A stretch of 7,309 nt of DNA from NCBI GenBank assembly GCA_007131845.1, contig SLPT01000052.1:1-7309 (forward strand). The letters run 5' to 3'. The translations under genes were made by a program, and so were the position numbers. A model generated the notes under the pieces. That model was not told the DNA's origin. It worked only from the letters and a program-made list of their open reading frames with translations, and ran no database searches. The stretch comes from Desulfobacteraceae bacterium (GTDB lineage Bacteria > Desulfobacterota > Desulfobacteria > Desulfobacterales > Desulfosalsimonadaceae). Positions 1 to 5,851 of the stretch are shown here, piece by piece. Positions within the stretch are counted from its first letter, which is position 1, and every line of letters starts with the position of its first letter.

Positions 1-450
1 ACTCGAATACGGCCAATCGTGCAGGCAATTCACCCACCCATGTTTAACCGGATTGAAGTGGATGTAATCCGCATGCCGGTTAAAATCCCCCTGGTCGGTT
101 ATCCAATGCGCCCAGAAACGCCTCTGCCAGACACCGCGTTCTCGTCGCTTGGAACGGCTTTGCGAAAGGTCTTCCGTCTCTCCGATGGCTCGGGAAAAAT
201 GACCTTTAAGCAAATTCCAGCGGGTTGAAAAATCCGGATCCTCTGGCGGTAAGGACCAGATACAATGCAGGTGATCCGGCAAAATGACAGCCGCCTGGAT
301 GGTAAATGGCCTACGGGCTTTGACGTAGCGAAATGCTTTTCGCAGATGGTTCATTTTTTCAACCAATAGATGATTGTTCCGGCGCTTGGAAAGGTTCACC
401 GTAAAAAACCACGTGCCTCCCGGAATGTAAAAGCGACGGTAATTGGTCAT
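1..450 (-). CDS. REP-associated tyrosine transposase (RAYT), partial, C-terminus beyond left edge
   Basis: Reading the minus strand from ATG at 450 gives 150 codons without a stop, running out of the window at base 1. The N-terminus MTNYRRFYIPGGTWFFTVNL is the typical opening of the Y1-type (IS200/RAYT) transposase family. The metal-binding HxH motif is H60-L61-H62 in PDHLHCIW, and the catalytic tyrosine is Tyr129 in HADYIHFNPVKHG; both are intact. Family members are about 150-190 residues, so probably only a short C-terminal tail is missing. These single-strand DNA endonucleases recognise REP hairpins with a short 5' foot and are thought to spread or maintain them; a matching repeat family lies just upstream of this gene. 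No other start codon is possible: the frame is open to a stop at 520-522 but contains no ATG, GTG or TTG. Activity in this host is inference. Confidence 0.93.
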   Translation of the reverse strand, partial: MTNYRRFYIPGGTWFFTVNLSKRRNNHLLVEKMNHLRKAFRYVKARRPFTIQAAVILPDHLHCIWSLPPEDPDFSTRWNLLKGHFSRAIGETEDLSQSRSKRRERGVWQRRFWAHWITDQGDFNRHADYIHFNPVKHGWVNCLHDWPYSS

Positions 451-498
451 TGGGTTGGTGGTTGTTGTTGTTGTGGTTGTTGGTTGGTTGGCGTGGTG
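451..498 (-). promoter_or_regulatory. AC-rich, SD-less leader of the RAYT gene
   Basis: On the minus strand the roughly 48 bases before the RAYT start are built almost only of CA, CAA and CCA units, ending in ACCACCAACCCA directly before ATG. No Shine-Dalgarno sequence is present. Such a tract is unstructured in RNA and resembles CA-rich translation enhancers, but that role is inference. In the RAYT frame it would read as polythreonine, yet it has no start codon, so I treat it as untranslated. It may also be a slippage-prone simple sequence. Confidence 0.5.
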
Positions 499-533
499 GC
501 GATTAATGATGCGTTTGTTTCATGACGTTGAAC

Positions 534-562
534 GATGCGCTTCCTGCGTCAGCACATCCTAT
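534..562 (-). repeat. REP-like repeat, copy A
   Basis: Read on the minus strand the unit is a 5' ATAG foot, stem GATGTGC, an 11-base loop, then stem GCGCATC. The stem pairs over 7 positions with one T.G wobble. This copy has one substitution in the loop relative to copies C, D and E. It is in the same orientation as copy B. A more decayed copy may lie at 508-527 (GATGCG followed by a T-rich loop and GACG), but that is uncertain. Confidence 0.85.
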
Positions 563-593
563 GAACTATGAGCTTCCTGGGAAACGTTTAAAT

Positions 594-623
594 GATGCGC
601 TTCCTTACGTCAGCACATCCTAT
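594..623 (-). repeat. REP-like repeat, copy B
   Basis: Same foot-hairpin unit as copy A, with one extra base in the loop. The tail after the hairpin reads ATTTAAACG on the minus strand, a flank that is partly conserved in all copies (ATAAACG or GTTTAAACG elsewhere). Copy B and copy C face each other across 37 bases, forming an inverted pair with the ATAG feet inward, similar to a BIME in enterobacteria. Confidence 0.87.
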
Positions 624-659
624 GAAATGGTATAAAATGCATGCTATTGGATGCGCGGA

Positions 660-696
660 TATAGGATGTGCTGACGAAGGAAGCGCATCATAAACG
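660..696 (+). repeat. REP-like repeat, copy C with conserved tail
   Basis: Foot ATAG at 661, stem GATGTGC, loop TGACGAAGGAA, stem GCGCATC ending at 689, then ATAAACG. Bases 660-696 are identical to 2857-2893 (37 bases, direct orientation). The copy abuts the stop codon of the minus-strand gene at 697, so it lies in the 3' end of that transcript, where it could fold into a hairpin and protect or end the message (inference). Confidence 0.9.
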
Positions 697-1449
697 CTAC
701 AGGTCGGTGATGGCGACTTCCATGTCGGGATCGTCGAAAACCGACTGGTGGAGCATCCGGATGACGGGATCCAGGAACTCCACGTAGTTGGACGTCAATA
801 TGCTGTCCAGTTCGGTACGGTCGGAAGGATCGATGATCCGCCCTGCTTCTTCCCGTATCGCAGCTTTCAGCTCATCTGCATCCGTTGCCGAGCGGAAGAT
901 GCGCGTCAGGGACACGCGAAGGATCGATGTGCGGGAAAGCCCCAGGTCGTCCAGCGCCTGCCGGAACATTTTCGAATCCACGGACTCGAAGATATCAACG
1001 ACCTTCCGGAGGTCGCTTTTTTCTTCCACGTTGATGTCATTGGTGTCGGCAGCCCCCCGGCGCGCAACCATGATATCCGTTCGCTGCTCCGGAGGCTGCC
1101 GGACGAAATCCATATCGAACATGAACAACCTGGCATAATAGTAGTAATCCCCGGATATGCACCTCGAAAACTTGAATTCCTCTACCTCCGACGTGTCACT
1201 GAGCCCGTCCTCTAGAATTTCGGTCACATGATGAATAATCCGACTGCGCTTCTGCTTGTCCCCGATGTGCAGCTTCAGGCGTGCCCGCAGCTTGTTCGCA
1301 TCGAATTTAAGCGTGTAGATATCCACATCGATCCCGTCTTCCAGCTTCAGCCGGATTCCCTGCCGAACCCCCTTGAGGGTGAACCCGCGGGCATGAAGGG
1401 CATTCATGATGGTTTTGATTTTCGGGTCGAACGTGTTCTGCATATTCAA
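697..1449 (-). CDS. Conserved-looking hypothetical protein, coupled to sppA
   Basis: A 250-residue protein I do not recognise. It has no signal peptide or membrane segment, so it is probably cytosolic. It is rich in charged residues, with a striking Tyr-4 run (residues 102-105) and a mostly helical-looking C-terminal half (about 145-235) dominated by Asp, Glu, Arg and Leu. Its start overlaps the end of sppA: TTG at 1449-1447 overlaps the sppA stop TGA at 1448-1446, and an in-frame ATG lies at 1443-1441. A weak GGA sits 6 bases before the TTG, so I kept TTG, but ATG (248 residues) is a realistic alternative. The overlap implies translational coupling and cotranscription with sppA, and thus perhaps a shared envelope-related role; this is inference. 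The gene ends 7 bases from REP copy C. Confidence 0.8.
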   Translation of the reverse strand: MNMQNTFDPKIKTIMNALHARGFTLKGVRQGIRLKLEDGIDVDIYTLKFDANKLRARLKLHIGDKQKRSRIIHHVTEILEDGLSDTSEVEEFKFSRCISGDYYYYARLFMFDMDFVRQPPEQRTDIMVARRGAADTNDINVEEKSDLRKVVDIFESVDSKMFRQALDDLGLSRTSILRVSLTRIFRSATDADELKAAIREEAGRIIDPSDRTELDSILTSNYVEFLDPVIRMLHQSVFDDPDMEVAITDL

Positions 1450-2438
1450 TTGTTTTCCAAGCCAGGCAACCAGAGGTAGTAAAATCCGGTTGCGGTTCGG
1501 GCAAACTGCCGGAGAAGATCGGTTTCCGGTGAAACGGGTAGTTCGGATCCCGCACGCATGGTCACGGGATTGTAAATATTGTCATTGGCAAAACGGGTAC
1601 GGCGATAGACGACCACCTTACTGTTTTCGTGCAGCCCGGCAAGCGTTTTGGCTTCCCGGAGCGCGTCCGGCAGATAGCCGATGCTGTCGACCATGCCGGC
1701 AGCCAGGGCTTCATCGGCAAGATAAATCCGTGCGCTGCGAATCTCCGCCTCGGCATCTCCTGAAATATTCCGGTGCTTCCGGACCTTTTCCATGAAACGC
1801 TCGCCCAGACTGTCCACCATCGAAGCGAAAAGAAGATCCTCGTCTTCCGTGCTGGGGCGGAAGAAAGATCCCATGTCCTTGTAGTCGCCGGAAGTGTCCG
1901 CATGGACATCCACCCCGAGTTTATCCATCAGTCCGTGAACGGTGGGCCGAAGGTATATAACGCCGACGGATCCGGTCACCGTGGTGGGATGGGCAAGGAT
2001 ATGGTCGGCCGGAAGCGCGATGTAATACCCGCCCGAGGCCGCGTAGTTCATCAGCGCAACAACCACCTTGATGCCGGTTTCCTCGCGGAACCGGTCGATT
2101 TCGCTGTAGAGGATATCGCTTGCGGTAACGGATCCGCCCGTGGAATTGACTTTGATCAAAACCGCCCCGACCTCGTCATCCGAACGGGCAAGATCGAGTT
2201 GGGATACGACTTCCTGGACCATGGAAGGTTTGCTCCGGAGCATCTGGTCATCGCCTTCGGTGCTGATCATGCCCTCCACGGGGATCACCAAGACTTTTCC
2301 CTTTTCAGTGCCCGACAGGCGGAACTCTTCGAGGGGATCGGAAGCGTCCTTGAACAGGTTGACCTGCGGCGCGATAATGCATCCGCCAACCATCGATACA
2401 ACCGTGAAAAGAAATAAGCAAAGCCATATCCGTTTCAA
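1446..2438 (-). CDS. sppA: Signal peptide peptidase SppA-like S49 serine protease, predicted lipoprotein
   Basis: S49-family protease of 330 residues, the size of the short single-domain SppA type. SppA enzymes cleave leftover signal peptides in the membrane and work as oligomers. I start at TTG 2438 because a perfect AAGGAGG lies 6 bases upstream. This gives MKRIWLCLFLF, a hydrophobic stretch, and the lipobox V-G-G-C with Cys20. A GTG at 2465 would add nine residues but has no ribosome site. The nucleophile is Ser135 in YAASGGYYIA and the general base Lys187 in SGDYKDMGS; their spacing of 52 matches the Ser-Lys dyad of Bacillus SppA. The oxyanion/substrate segment KVNSTGGSVTASD is also present. 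The residue after Cys is Ile, not Asp, so by the Lol rule of enterobacteria it could be sorted to the outer membrane; classical SppA is in the inner membrane. First gene of an operon with the overlapping hypothetical gene. Confidence 0.92.
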   Translation of the reverse strand: MKRIWLCLFLFTVVSMVGGCIIAPQVNLFKDASDPLEEFRLSGTEKGKVLVIPVEGMISTEGDDQMLRSKPSMVQEVVSQLDLARSDDEVGAVLIKVNSTGGSVTASDILYSEIDRFREETGIKVVVALMNYAASGGYYIALPADHILAHPTTVTGSVGVIYLRPTVHGLMDKLGVDVHADTSGDYKDMGSFFRPSTEDEDLLFASMVDSLGERFMEKVRKHRNISGDAEAEIRSARIYLADEALAAGMVDSIGYLPDALREAKTLAGLHENSKVVVYRRTRFANDNIYNPVTMRAGSELPVSPETDLLRQFARTATGFYYLWLPGLENN

Positions 2439-2444
2439 TATCCA

Positions 2445-2451
2445 CCTCCTT
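2445..2451 (-). promoter_or_regulatory. Strong ribosome binding site deciding the sppA start
   Basis: AAGGAGG on the minus strand, 6 bases before TTG at 2438. It lies inside the longer open frame that begins at GTG 2465, which argues that the longer frame's first nine codons are untranslated leader. Confidence 0.8.
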
Positions 2452-2473
2452 GTGTATGGACTCACCTGCCGCC

Positions 2474-2552
2474 TGCATACCGGGAGGCGGGCGTTCCAAA
2501 TAGCGCGCCAAAAGACGCGCCAAAGAGAGCTTTGGGGTGCATTCCGGGAGGC
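2474..2552. repeat. Short direct repeats in the sppA leader
   Basis: TGCATACCGGGAGGC at 2474-2488 recurs at 2538-2552 with one mismatch. Between them the element GCGCCAAA occurs twice (around 2505 and 2517). The block lies in the predicted 5' untranslated region of sppA. It might be a binding site pair or the relic of a duplication; no known riboswitch or operator is recognised. Confidence 0.4.
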
Positions 2553-2596
2553 ATTGTTCAGAAAAAAAACTCCCCCTTCATTTCGTCATCTACTTA

Positions 2597-2624
2597 TTTA
2601 TAATGAATTTGGTATTATTTTCAA
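2597..2624 (-). promoter_or_regulatory. Candidate sigma70 promoter of the sppA operon
   Basis: On the minus strand a -35-like TTGAAA (2624-2619) and a -10-like TATAAA (2602-2597) are separated by 16 bases in a locally AT-rich patch. Transcription would begin near 2590, giving a leader of about 150 bases before the TTG at 2438. Matches are good, but no direct evidence supports use. Confidence 0.45.
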
Positions 2625-2856
2625 GTATATTGTCGCCCGGCAGCAGGGTTTTTCCAGTGGCAAAAGCAAGAGGCGCGGGTATGCCGCATTCTTCGGGATT
2701 GTGCAAGCCTTGATTTGGAGCTTCTTCCAAGCGACATTAAACCTTTTTAGCCCACAGATCACGCAGATTTGCACGGATCAAGCCGATTTCTCATACCGGC
2801 TTCGAAAAGAGTCCCGATCCGACGGCTTTATAAAAAAACTCGATAAACGCTATAGC
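2625..2856. other. Intergenic DNA without a recognisable gene
   Basis: Together with 2439-2624, this separates the divergent sppA and glycosyltransferase genes. I see no credible coding frame: the open frames here are composition shadows without ribosome sites or family resemblance. No convincing plus-strand promoter for the glycosyltransferase was found. The only structure noticed is the repeat-like motif at 2749-2780. Confidence 0.5.
2749..2780 (+). repeat. Degenerate CACAGAT-type dispersed motif
   Basis: AGCCCACAGATCACGCAGA followed by TTTGCACGGATC shows three imperfect roughly 10-base periods of the form CACAGAT/CGCAGAT/CACGGAT. Motifs of this type are scattered in intergenic DNA of many environmental bacteria and often translate as 'SPQITQICTD' in spurious genes. 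No function is known to me; the assignment rests on resemblance. Confidence 0.4.
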
Positions 2857-2893
2857 TATAGGATGTGCTGACGAAGGAAGCGCATCATAAACG
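2857..2893 (+). repeat. REP-like repeat, copy D with conserved tail
   Basis: Identical over 37 bases to 660-696: ATAG foot at 2858, the GATGTGC/GCGCATC hairpin ending at 2886, then ATAAACG. It pairs with copy E to form a long inverted repeat. The direct repeat with copy C brackets the sppA operon. Confidence 0.92.
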
Positions 2894-2931
2894 TCATTTT
2901 TCCGTTGAATTTGCTGCGGCGGCGTTTAAAC

Positions 2932-2961
2932 GATGCGCTTCCTTCGTCAGCACATCCTATA
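2932..2961 (-). repeat. REP-like repeat, copy E
   Basis: The exact reverse complement of 2857-2886 (30 bases), separated from copy D by 45 bases. On the minus strand its tail is GTTTAAACG, and the D tail ATAAACG could extend the pairing with a small bulge. In this pair the ATAG feet point outward, opposite to the B/C pair. It ends 21 bases before the glycosyltransferase ATG. Confidence 0.92.
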
Positions 2962-2982
2962 CAATCAAGAACCGGAACCGAC

Positions 2983-4254
2983 ATGAAAGACAGGAAAAGG
3001 GTTCTGCTGCTGGAGCCGTTCTACGGGGGATCGCACAAGATCTTTGCCGACGGGCTGGCGGCTGCCACACACCATGAAATGAATGTACTTACCCTGCCCG
3101 CCCGGTATTGGAAGTGGCGGATGCGAGGGGCGGCGCTGCATTTTGCCCGGGCGTGCGGAGAGGCAGGTCGATCGGATGCGGGTACGGGTGCGGTTCACTC
3201 CCCGGGTCAGGAGCCGAATCCTGACTGGAATCAGGATCCGGACCTGATTTTGGCTGGGTCGCTGATGAACGCAGCCGACTTCCGGTCGATTTTCCGGGCC
3301 CTGTACGGCAGGCCGTGTCCGCCCGTTTTGTTGTATATGCATGAAAACCAGTTCACCTATCCCCTGGCACCGGGGGAAAAAATGGACTATCAGTTCGCCT
3401 TCACGGACATCACCTCCGCGCTTGCGGCCGACCGGGTGCTGTTCAACTCCGGGGTTCACATGGAGATGTTTTTATCCAGCGTCGAGCGTTTTGCCCGGAA
3501 AATGCCCGATGCCAAGCCCCATTGGGCCGCGGACGTTATCCGGAAAAAAGCGTTCGTATGCCATCCGGGCGTTTTTTCGAGGGAGTTTTCGGATTTTCCG
3601 GCGGACACCATTCTGAATCGTCTTGGATTGGACGGCGGAGAAAAATCCCATCAAACCAATCCGACCACACCGGAAGCGCCATCCGAACGGATTAAAAACA
3701 ATAGAAAAAGGCTTGTAATATGGAATCACAGGTGGGAGCACGACAAGCACCCGGAGGCCTTTTTCGAAGCACTGGAGGCGGTAGCCGGACGCGGGATGGA
3801 TTTTTGTGTTGCGGTTTTGGGCGAACAATTTGAAAAATCGCCGGATATTTTTGAAAATGCCAGGAAATCGCTTGGCAGCCGTGTGGCGGCATTCGGGTAT
3901 GAACCGGATCGGGAGACGTATTTCCGGTGGCTGCGCCAGGGAGAAGTGGTCATCAGTACGGCACTGCAGGAAAATTTCGGCATCTCCGTGACGGAAGCGG
4001 CCGCATGCGGGTGCATTCCGCTGGTTCCGGAACGGCTGTCCTATCCCGAGATCATACCGAAAGCATTTCATGAAGTTTGCCTCTACCGCTCCCATGAACA
4101 ACTGGTGGAAAGGCTGGTCGACATCCTGTCCGCACCACGCTCCTTTGATACTATCCGGCACAGCCTGGCAGCTGAAATGGTGAAGCGGTATTCGTGGGAG
4201 AAGCGAATCGTAGAGTTTGACCGGCATATTGGGGAGACAGCGTCGGGGGGATAG
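2983..4254 (+). CDS. GTDC1/QTMAN-like glycosyltransferase (putative tRNA-queuosine alpha-mannosyltransferase)
   Basis: 423-residue protein strongly resembling animal GTDC1, now known as QTMAN, which transfers mannose from GDP-mannose to queuosine in tRNA-Asp. The N-terminal DUF3524-type domain shows LLLEPFYGGSHK (9-19), LPARYWKWRMRGAAL (38-52) and YMHENQFTYPL (118-128). The C-terminal GT-B half shows IWNHRWEHDKHPE (246-258), VLGEQFEKSPDIF (278-290), VISTALQENFG (323-333) with the acceptor/donor Glu region, and CGCIPLVPERLSYPEI (342-357). Two low-complexity insertions (about 61-85 and 217-243) fall where GTDC1 proteins also vary. A longer frame begins at 2905, but its extra 26 residues would be encoded by REP copy E, so ATG 2983 with a weak GGA 6 bases upstream is preferred. 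Family membership is firm. Mannosyl-queuosine synthesis in this host is inference; another sugar or acceptor is possible. Confidence 0.85.
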   Translation: MKDRKRVLLLEPFYGGSHKIFADGLAAATHHEMNVLTLPARYWKWRMRGAALHFARACGEAGRSDAGTGAVHSPGQEPNPDWNQDPDLILAGSLMNAADFRSIFRALYGRPCPPVLLYMHENQFTYPLAPGEKMDYQFAFTDITSALAADRVLFNSGVHMEMFLSSVERFARKMPDAKPHWAADVIRKKAFVCHPGVFSREFSDFPADTILNRLGLDGGEKSHQTNPTTPEAPSERIKNNRKRLVIWNHRWEHDKHPEAFFEALEAVAGRGMDFCVAVLGEQFEKSPDIFENARKSLGSRVAAFGYEPDRETYFRWLRQGEVVISTALQENFGISVTEAAACGCIPLVPERLSYPEIIPKAFHEVCLYRSHEQLVERLVDILSAPRSFDTIRHSLAAEMVKRYSWEKRIVEFDRHIGETASGG

Positions 4255-4276
4255 GGTCCGGTATTTCGGTATCGGG

Positions 4277-4350
4277 ATTGGGAGGAAAAGGCGGGGAAGA
4301 GTACGGGGATGAATTGGGGTTGGTTTGAGTTTGGTCGGGGGTGGGGAAAG
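4277..4350 (+). other. G-rich intergenic tract
   Basis: Directly after the glycosyltransferase stop the plus strand carries repeated runs of 3-5 G (for example GGGATTGGGAGG, GGCGGGG, GGGGATGAATTGGGG, GGGGGTGGGG) with very few C. Loop lengths between runs are uneven, so a G-quadruplex is possible but not clear. Confidence 0.35.
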
Positions 4351-4373
4351 CCGGATTTGGGAGCTTCGATAGC

Positions 4374-4415
4374 GATCCCGATCCCGATTTCGATTTCGAT
4401 TTCGATTTCGATTTC
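4374..4415. repeat. Hexanucleotide microsatellite (GATCCC)2(GATTTC)5
   Basis: Seven uninterrupted six-base units: two GATCCC followed by five GATTTC, the last leading into GATAAA. It lies between the convergent stops, outside any credible gene; a frame through it reads as alternating Asp-Phe or Glu-Ile and is not real. Hexamer tracts of this kind can change copy number by replication slippage. Confidence 0.85.
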
Positions 4416-4418
4416 GAT

Positions 4419-4468
4419 AAAAAATGGGGGAAGGGGGAGGATGAGCAACCCCCCTTGCCTCATTTTTT
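4419..4468. terminator. Bidirectional intrinsic terminator
   Basis: An imperfect inverted repeat of about 19 bases per arm (4419-4437 and 4450-4468) with a short loop. The arms begin with AAAAAATG and end with CATTTTTT, with a G/C-rich core of AAGGGGG pairing to CCCCCTT; one G.T wobble and one mismatch occur. It gives a U-tract hairpin on both strands and lies between the convergent glycosyltransferase and transporter genes, so it can end both transcripts. Confidence 0.75.
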
Positions 4469-4486
4469 ATCTTTGAAACAGGGATA

Positions 4487-5791
4487 TTATGCCGTGGCGG
4501 CCGAGGAGGCGAATGCTTCATCCTGGCGGGCACGCATAAGGATCAGTTGGCGTTTGATGATCCAGGCGAGGCCGACACCCACCAGCAAGATTATACCCGC
4601 AGCCATGAAAGCCATGGCAGACTGCCCGCCGGTAGCGGATTCGATCATCTGGTAAACCCTTGAAAAAACAAATCCCCCCACACCCCAGGAAGAAAAGACC
4701 AGGCCGTAGTTGATTCCGAAATTTTTAAGGCCCCAAAGGTCCTTGGTGATGGCCGGAAAGATGGAAAGGTTCGTTCCATAGTTAAACCCGATGAGGGTGG
4801 CCAGTATGATGATCAGAAAGGCGCTTGTACCCGGCGAGTCAACCACGGCCATGGCAACGAACATCAACAGTGCCTGGGCCCCCAGCATGATCATGAGCGT
4901 GTTTTCCCTTCCGATCCGGTCAGAGACGAAACCCGCGGCAATCCGTCCCACGGCGTTGCCGACAGCCAGAATTACCACCGCCAGAAAGGCCATTTCCGCA
5001 AGGCTTCGCTGGGCCATGGAATTGATGGAGCTGATCACCATCAGGCCCGCTCCCGCACCGATGAAATAGGCAAACCAGATCAGGTAAAAATTGCCGCTTT
5101 TGAGCATTTCAGATGCCGACGCCTCGACCACGGGACGGATTTTTGTGGTACTTGTTGCCGGCTGCTCCGGCGGCTTGTACCCGGCCGGCGGATTGATCAG
5201 CAGCATGGCCAGACCGACCACCACAAAAAGGAATGCCACGCCGAAAATCTGCATGGTCTGGATCAGGCCGTAGGCCTCTATGAGATAGTTGGAAAGCGGA
5301 GAAATGTAGGCCGGAGCCAGGCCAAAACCCGATACAACCAAGCCGGCCACCAGCCCGGTCTTGGCGGATGGAAACCATTTGATGGCCGCGGGCGTGGCCG
5401 AGGAATACCCGCAGCCGATGCCGGCCCCCACCAGGACGCCGAAACCCAGGATCCAAACCCAGTACTCGGTCGACTGGGAAATAAGAAGGAATCCCAAAGC
5501 AACCAGGACGCCGCCGATGGCGGCGGTGAGACGGGGTCCCAGCTTGTCCTGAAATCTGCCCGCCGGAATCATGGAAAAGGCAAAGACCAGACAGCACACC
5601 GCGTACGGGTCGTTGATGGCGGCCAGGTTCCAGTCGAACCCGCCGATTTCGAAGCCCTCGCCGGCAACGATCGAGCGCTGGATCTCCGAGCGAAAGATAC
5701 TCCATGTGTAAAGGATTCCCAGGGCAAGATTCACGCCGGTTCCGGCGAATGTGACGACCCAGCCTTTTTTCATCGAAACATCGGTCGACAT
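4487..5791 (-). CDS. OFA-family MFS transporter (oxalate/formate antiporter-like)
   Basis: 434-residue integral membrane protein with the hydrophobicity pattern of a 12-helix MFS carrier. Helix 1 contains NLALGILYTWSIF (21-33), the OFA family signature. MFS motif A is GRFQDKLGPR (78-87), repeated in the second half as GFVSDRIGR (287-295). KWFPSAKTGLVAG followed by SGFGLAP (138-160) is also typical of OFA carriers. A hydrophilic loop (about 200-230) separates the halves. Family members carry oxalate/formate, lactate, pyruvate or other small carboxylates. The preceding gene on the same strand, 117 bases upstream, encodes acetyl-CoA synthetase, which suggests acetate or a similar monocarboxylate as substrate (inference). 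The start is ATG 5791, with AAGGAGG 6 bases upstream; a GTG at 5827 would add 12 basic residues but lacks a ribosome site. Confidence 0.9.
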   Translation of the reverse strand: MSTDVSMKKGWVVTFAGTGVNLALGILYTWSIFRSEIQRSIVAGEGFEIGGFDWNLAAINDPYAVCCLVFAFSMIPAGRFQDKLGPRLTAAIGGVLVALGFLLISQSTEYWVWILGFGVLVGAGIGCGYSSATPAAIKWFPSAKTGLVAGLVVSGFGLAPAYISPLSNYLIEAYGLIQTMQIFGVAFLFVVVGLAMLLINPPAGYKPPEQPATSTTKIRPVVEASASEMLKSGNFYLIWFAYFIGAGAGLMVISSINSMAQRSLAEMAFLAVVILAVGNAVGRIAAGFVSDRIGRENTLMIMLGAQALLMFVAMAVVDSPGTSAFLIIILATLIGFNYGTNLSIFPAITKDLWGLKNFGINYGLVFSSWGVGGFVFSRVYQMIESATGGQSAMAFMAAGIILLVGVGLAWIIKRQLILMRARQDEAFASSAATA

Positions 5792-5797
5792 AGCTTT

Positions 5798-5818
5798 CCT
5801 CCTTATCACTTTCCTCCT
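5798..5818 (-). promoter_or_regulatory. Duplicated Shine-Dalgarno before the transporter
   Basis: On the minus strand AGGAGGAAAG occurs twice, at 5818-5809 and 5803-5794, 15 bases apart. The proximal copy (AAGGAGG, 5804-5798) is 6 bases from ATG 5791 and sets the start. The distal copy precedes an in-frame GTG by only 3 bases and is probably a standby or relic site. Confidence 0.6.
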
Positions 5819-5851
5819 GGTTGGCACGGAGGCGTTGGCACGAAAGACTGT

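Noticed and set aside
534..690. CRISPR array
   Set aside because: The repeats occur in both orientations, spacers are of unequal length, and each unit is a foot-hairpin as in REPs; no cas genes are nearby.
748..1215. Plus-strand open frames across the hypothetical gene
   Set aside because: They are antisense to the coupled gene, lack ribosome sites and resemble no family.
2439..2465. GTG start for sppA at 2465
   Set aside because: A perfect AAGGAGG lies inside this stretch, 6 bases before TTG 2438; starting there gives a standard lipoprotein signal.
2140..2871. Long plus-strand open frame over the sppA 5' half and the intergenic region
   Set aside because: It is antisense to sppA, then crosses leader repeats and the CACAGAT motif; no coherent protein features.
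2905..2982. N-terminal extension of the glycosyltransferase by 26 residues
   Set aside because: It is encoded largely by REP copy E, has no family similarity, and the QTMAN motif LLLEPFYGGSHK begins right after ATG 2983.
3221..3240. Small inverted repeat ATCCTGA/TCAGGAT inside the glycosyltransferase gene
   Set aside because: A 7-bp stem in a low-complexity coding insertion; likely chance.
3472..4533. Minus-strand 353-codon frame over the glycosyltransferase
   Set aside because: It is a shadow of the real gene and runs through the microsatellite and terminator, giving RNRNRN-type repeats.
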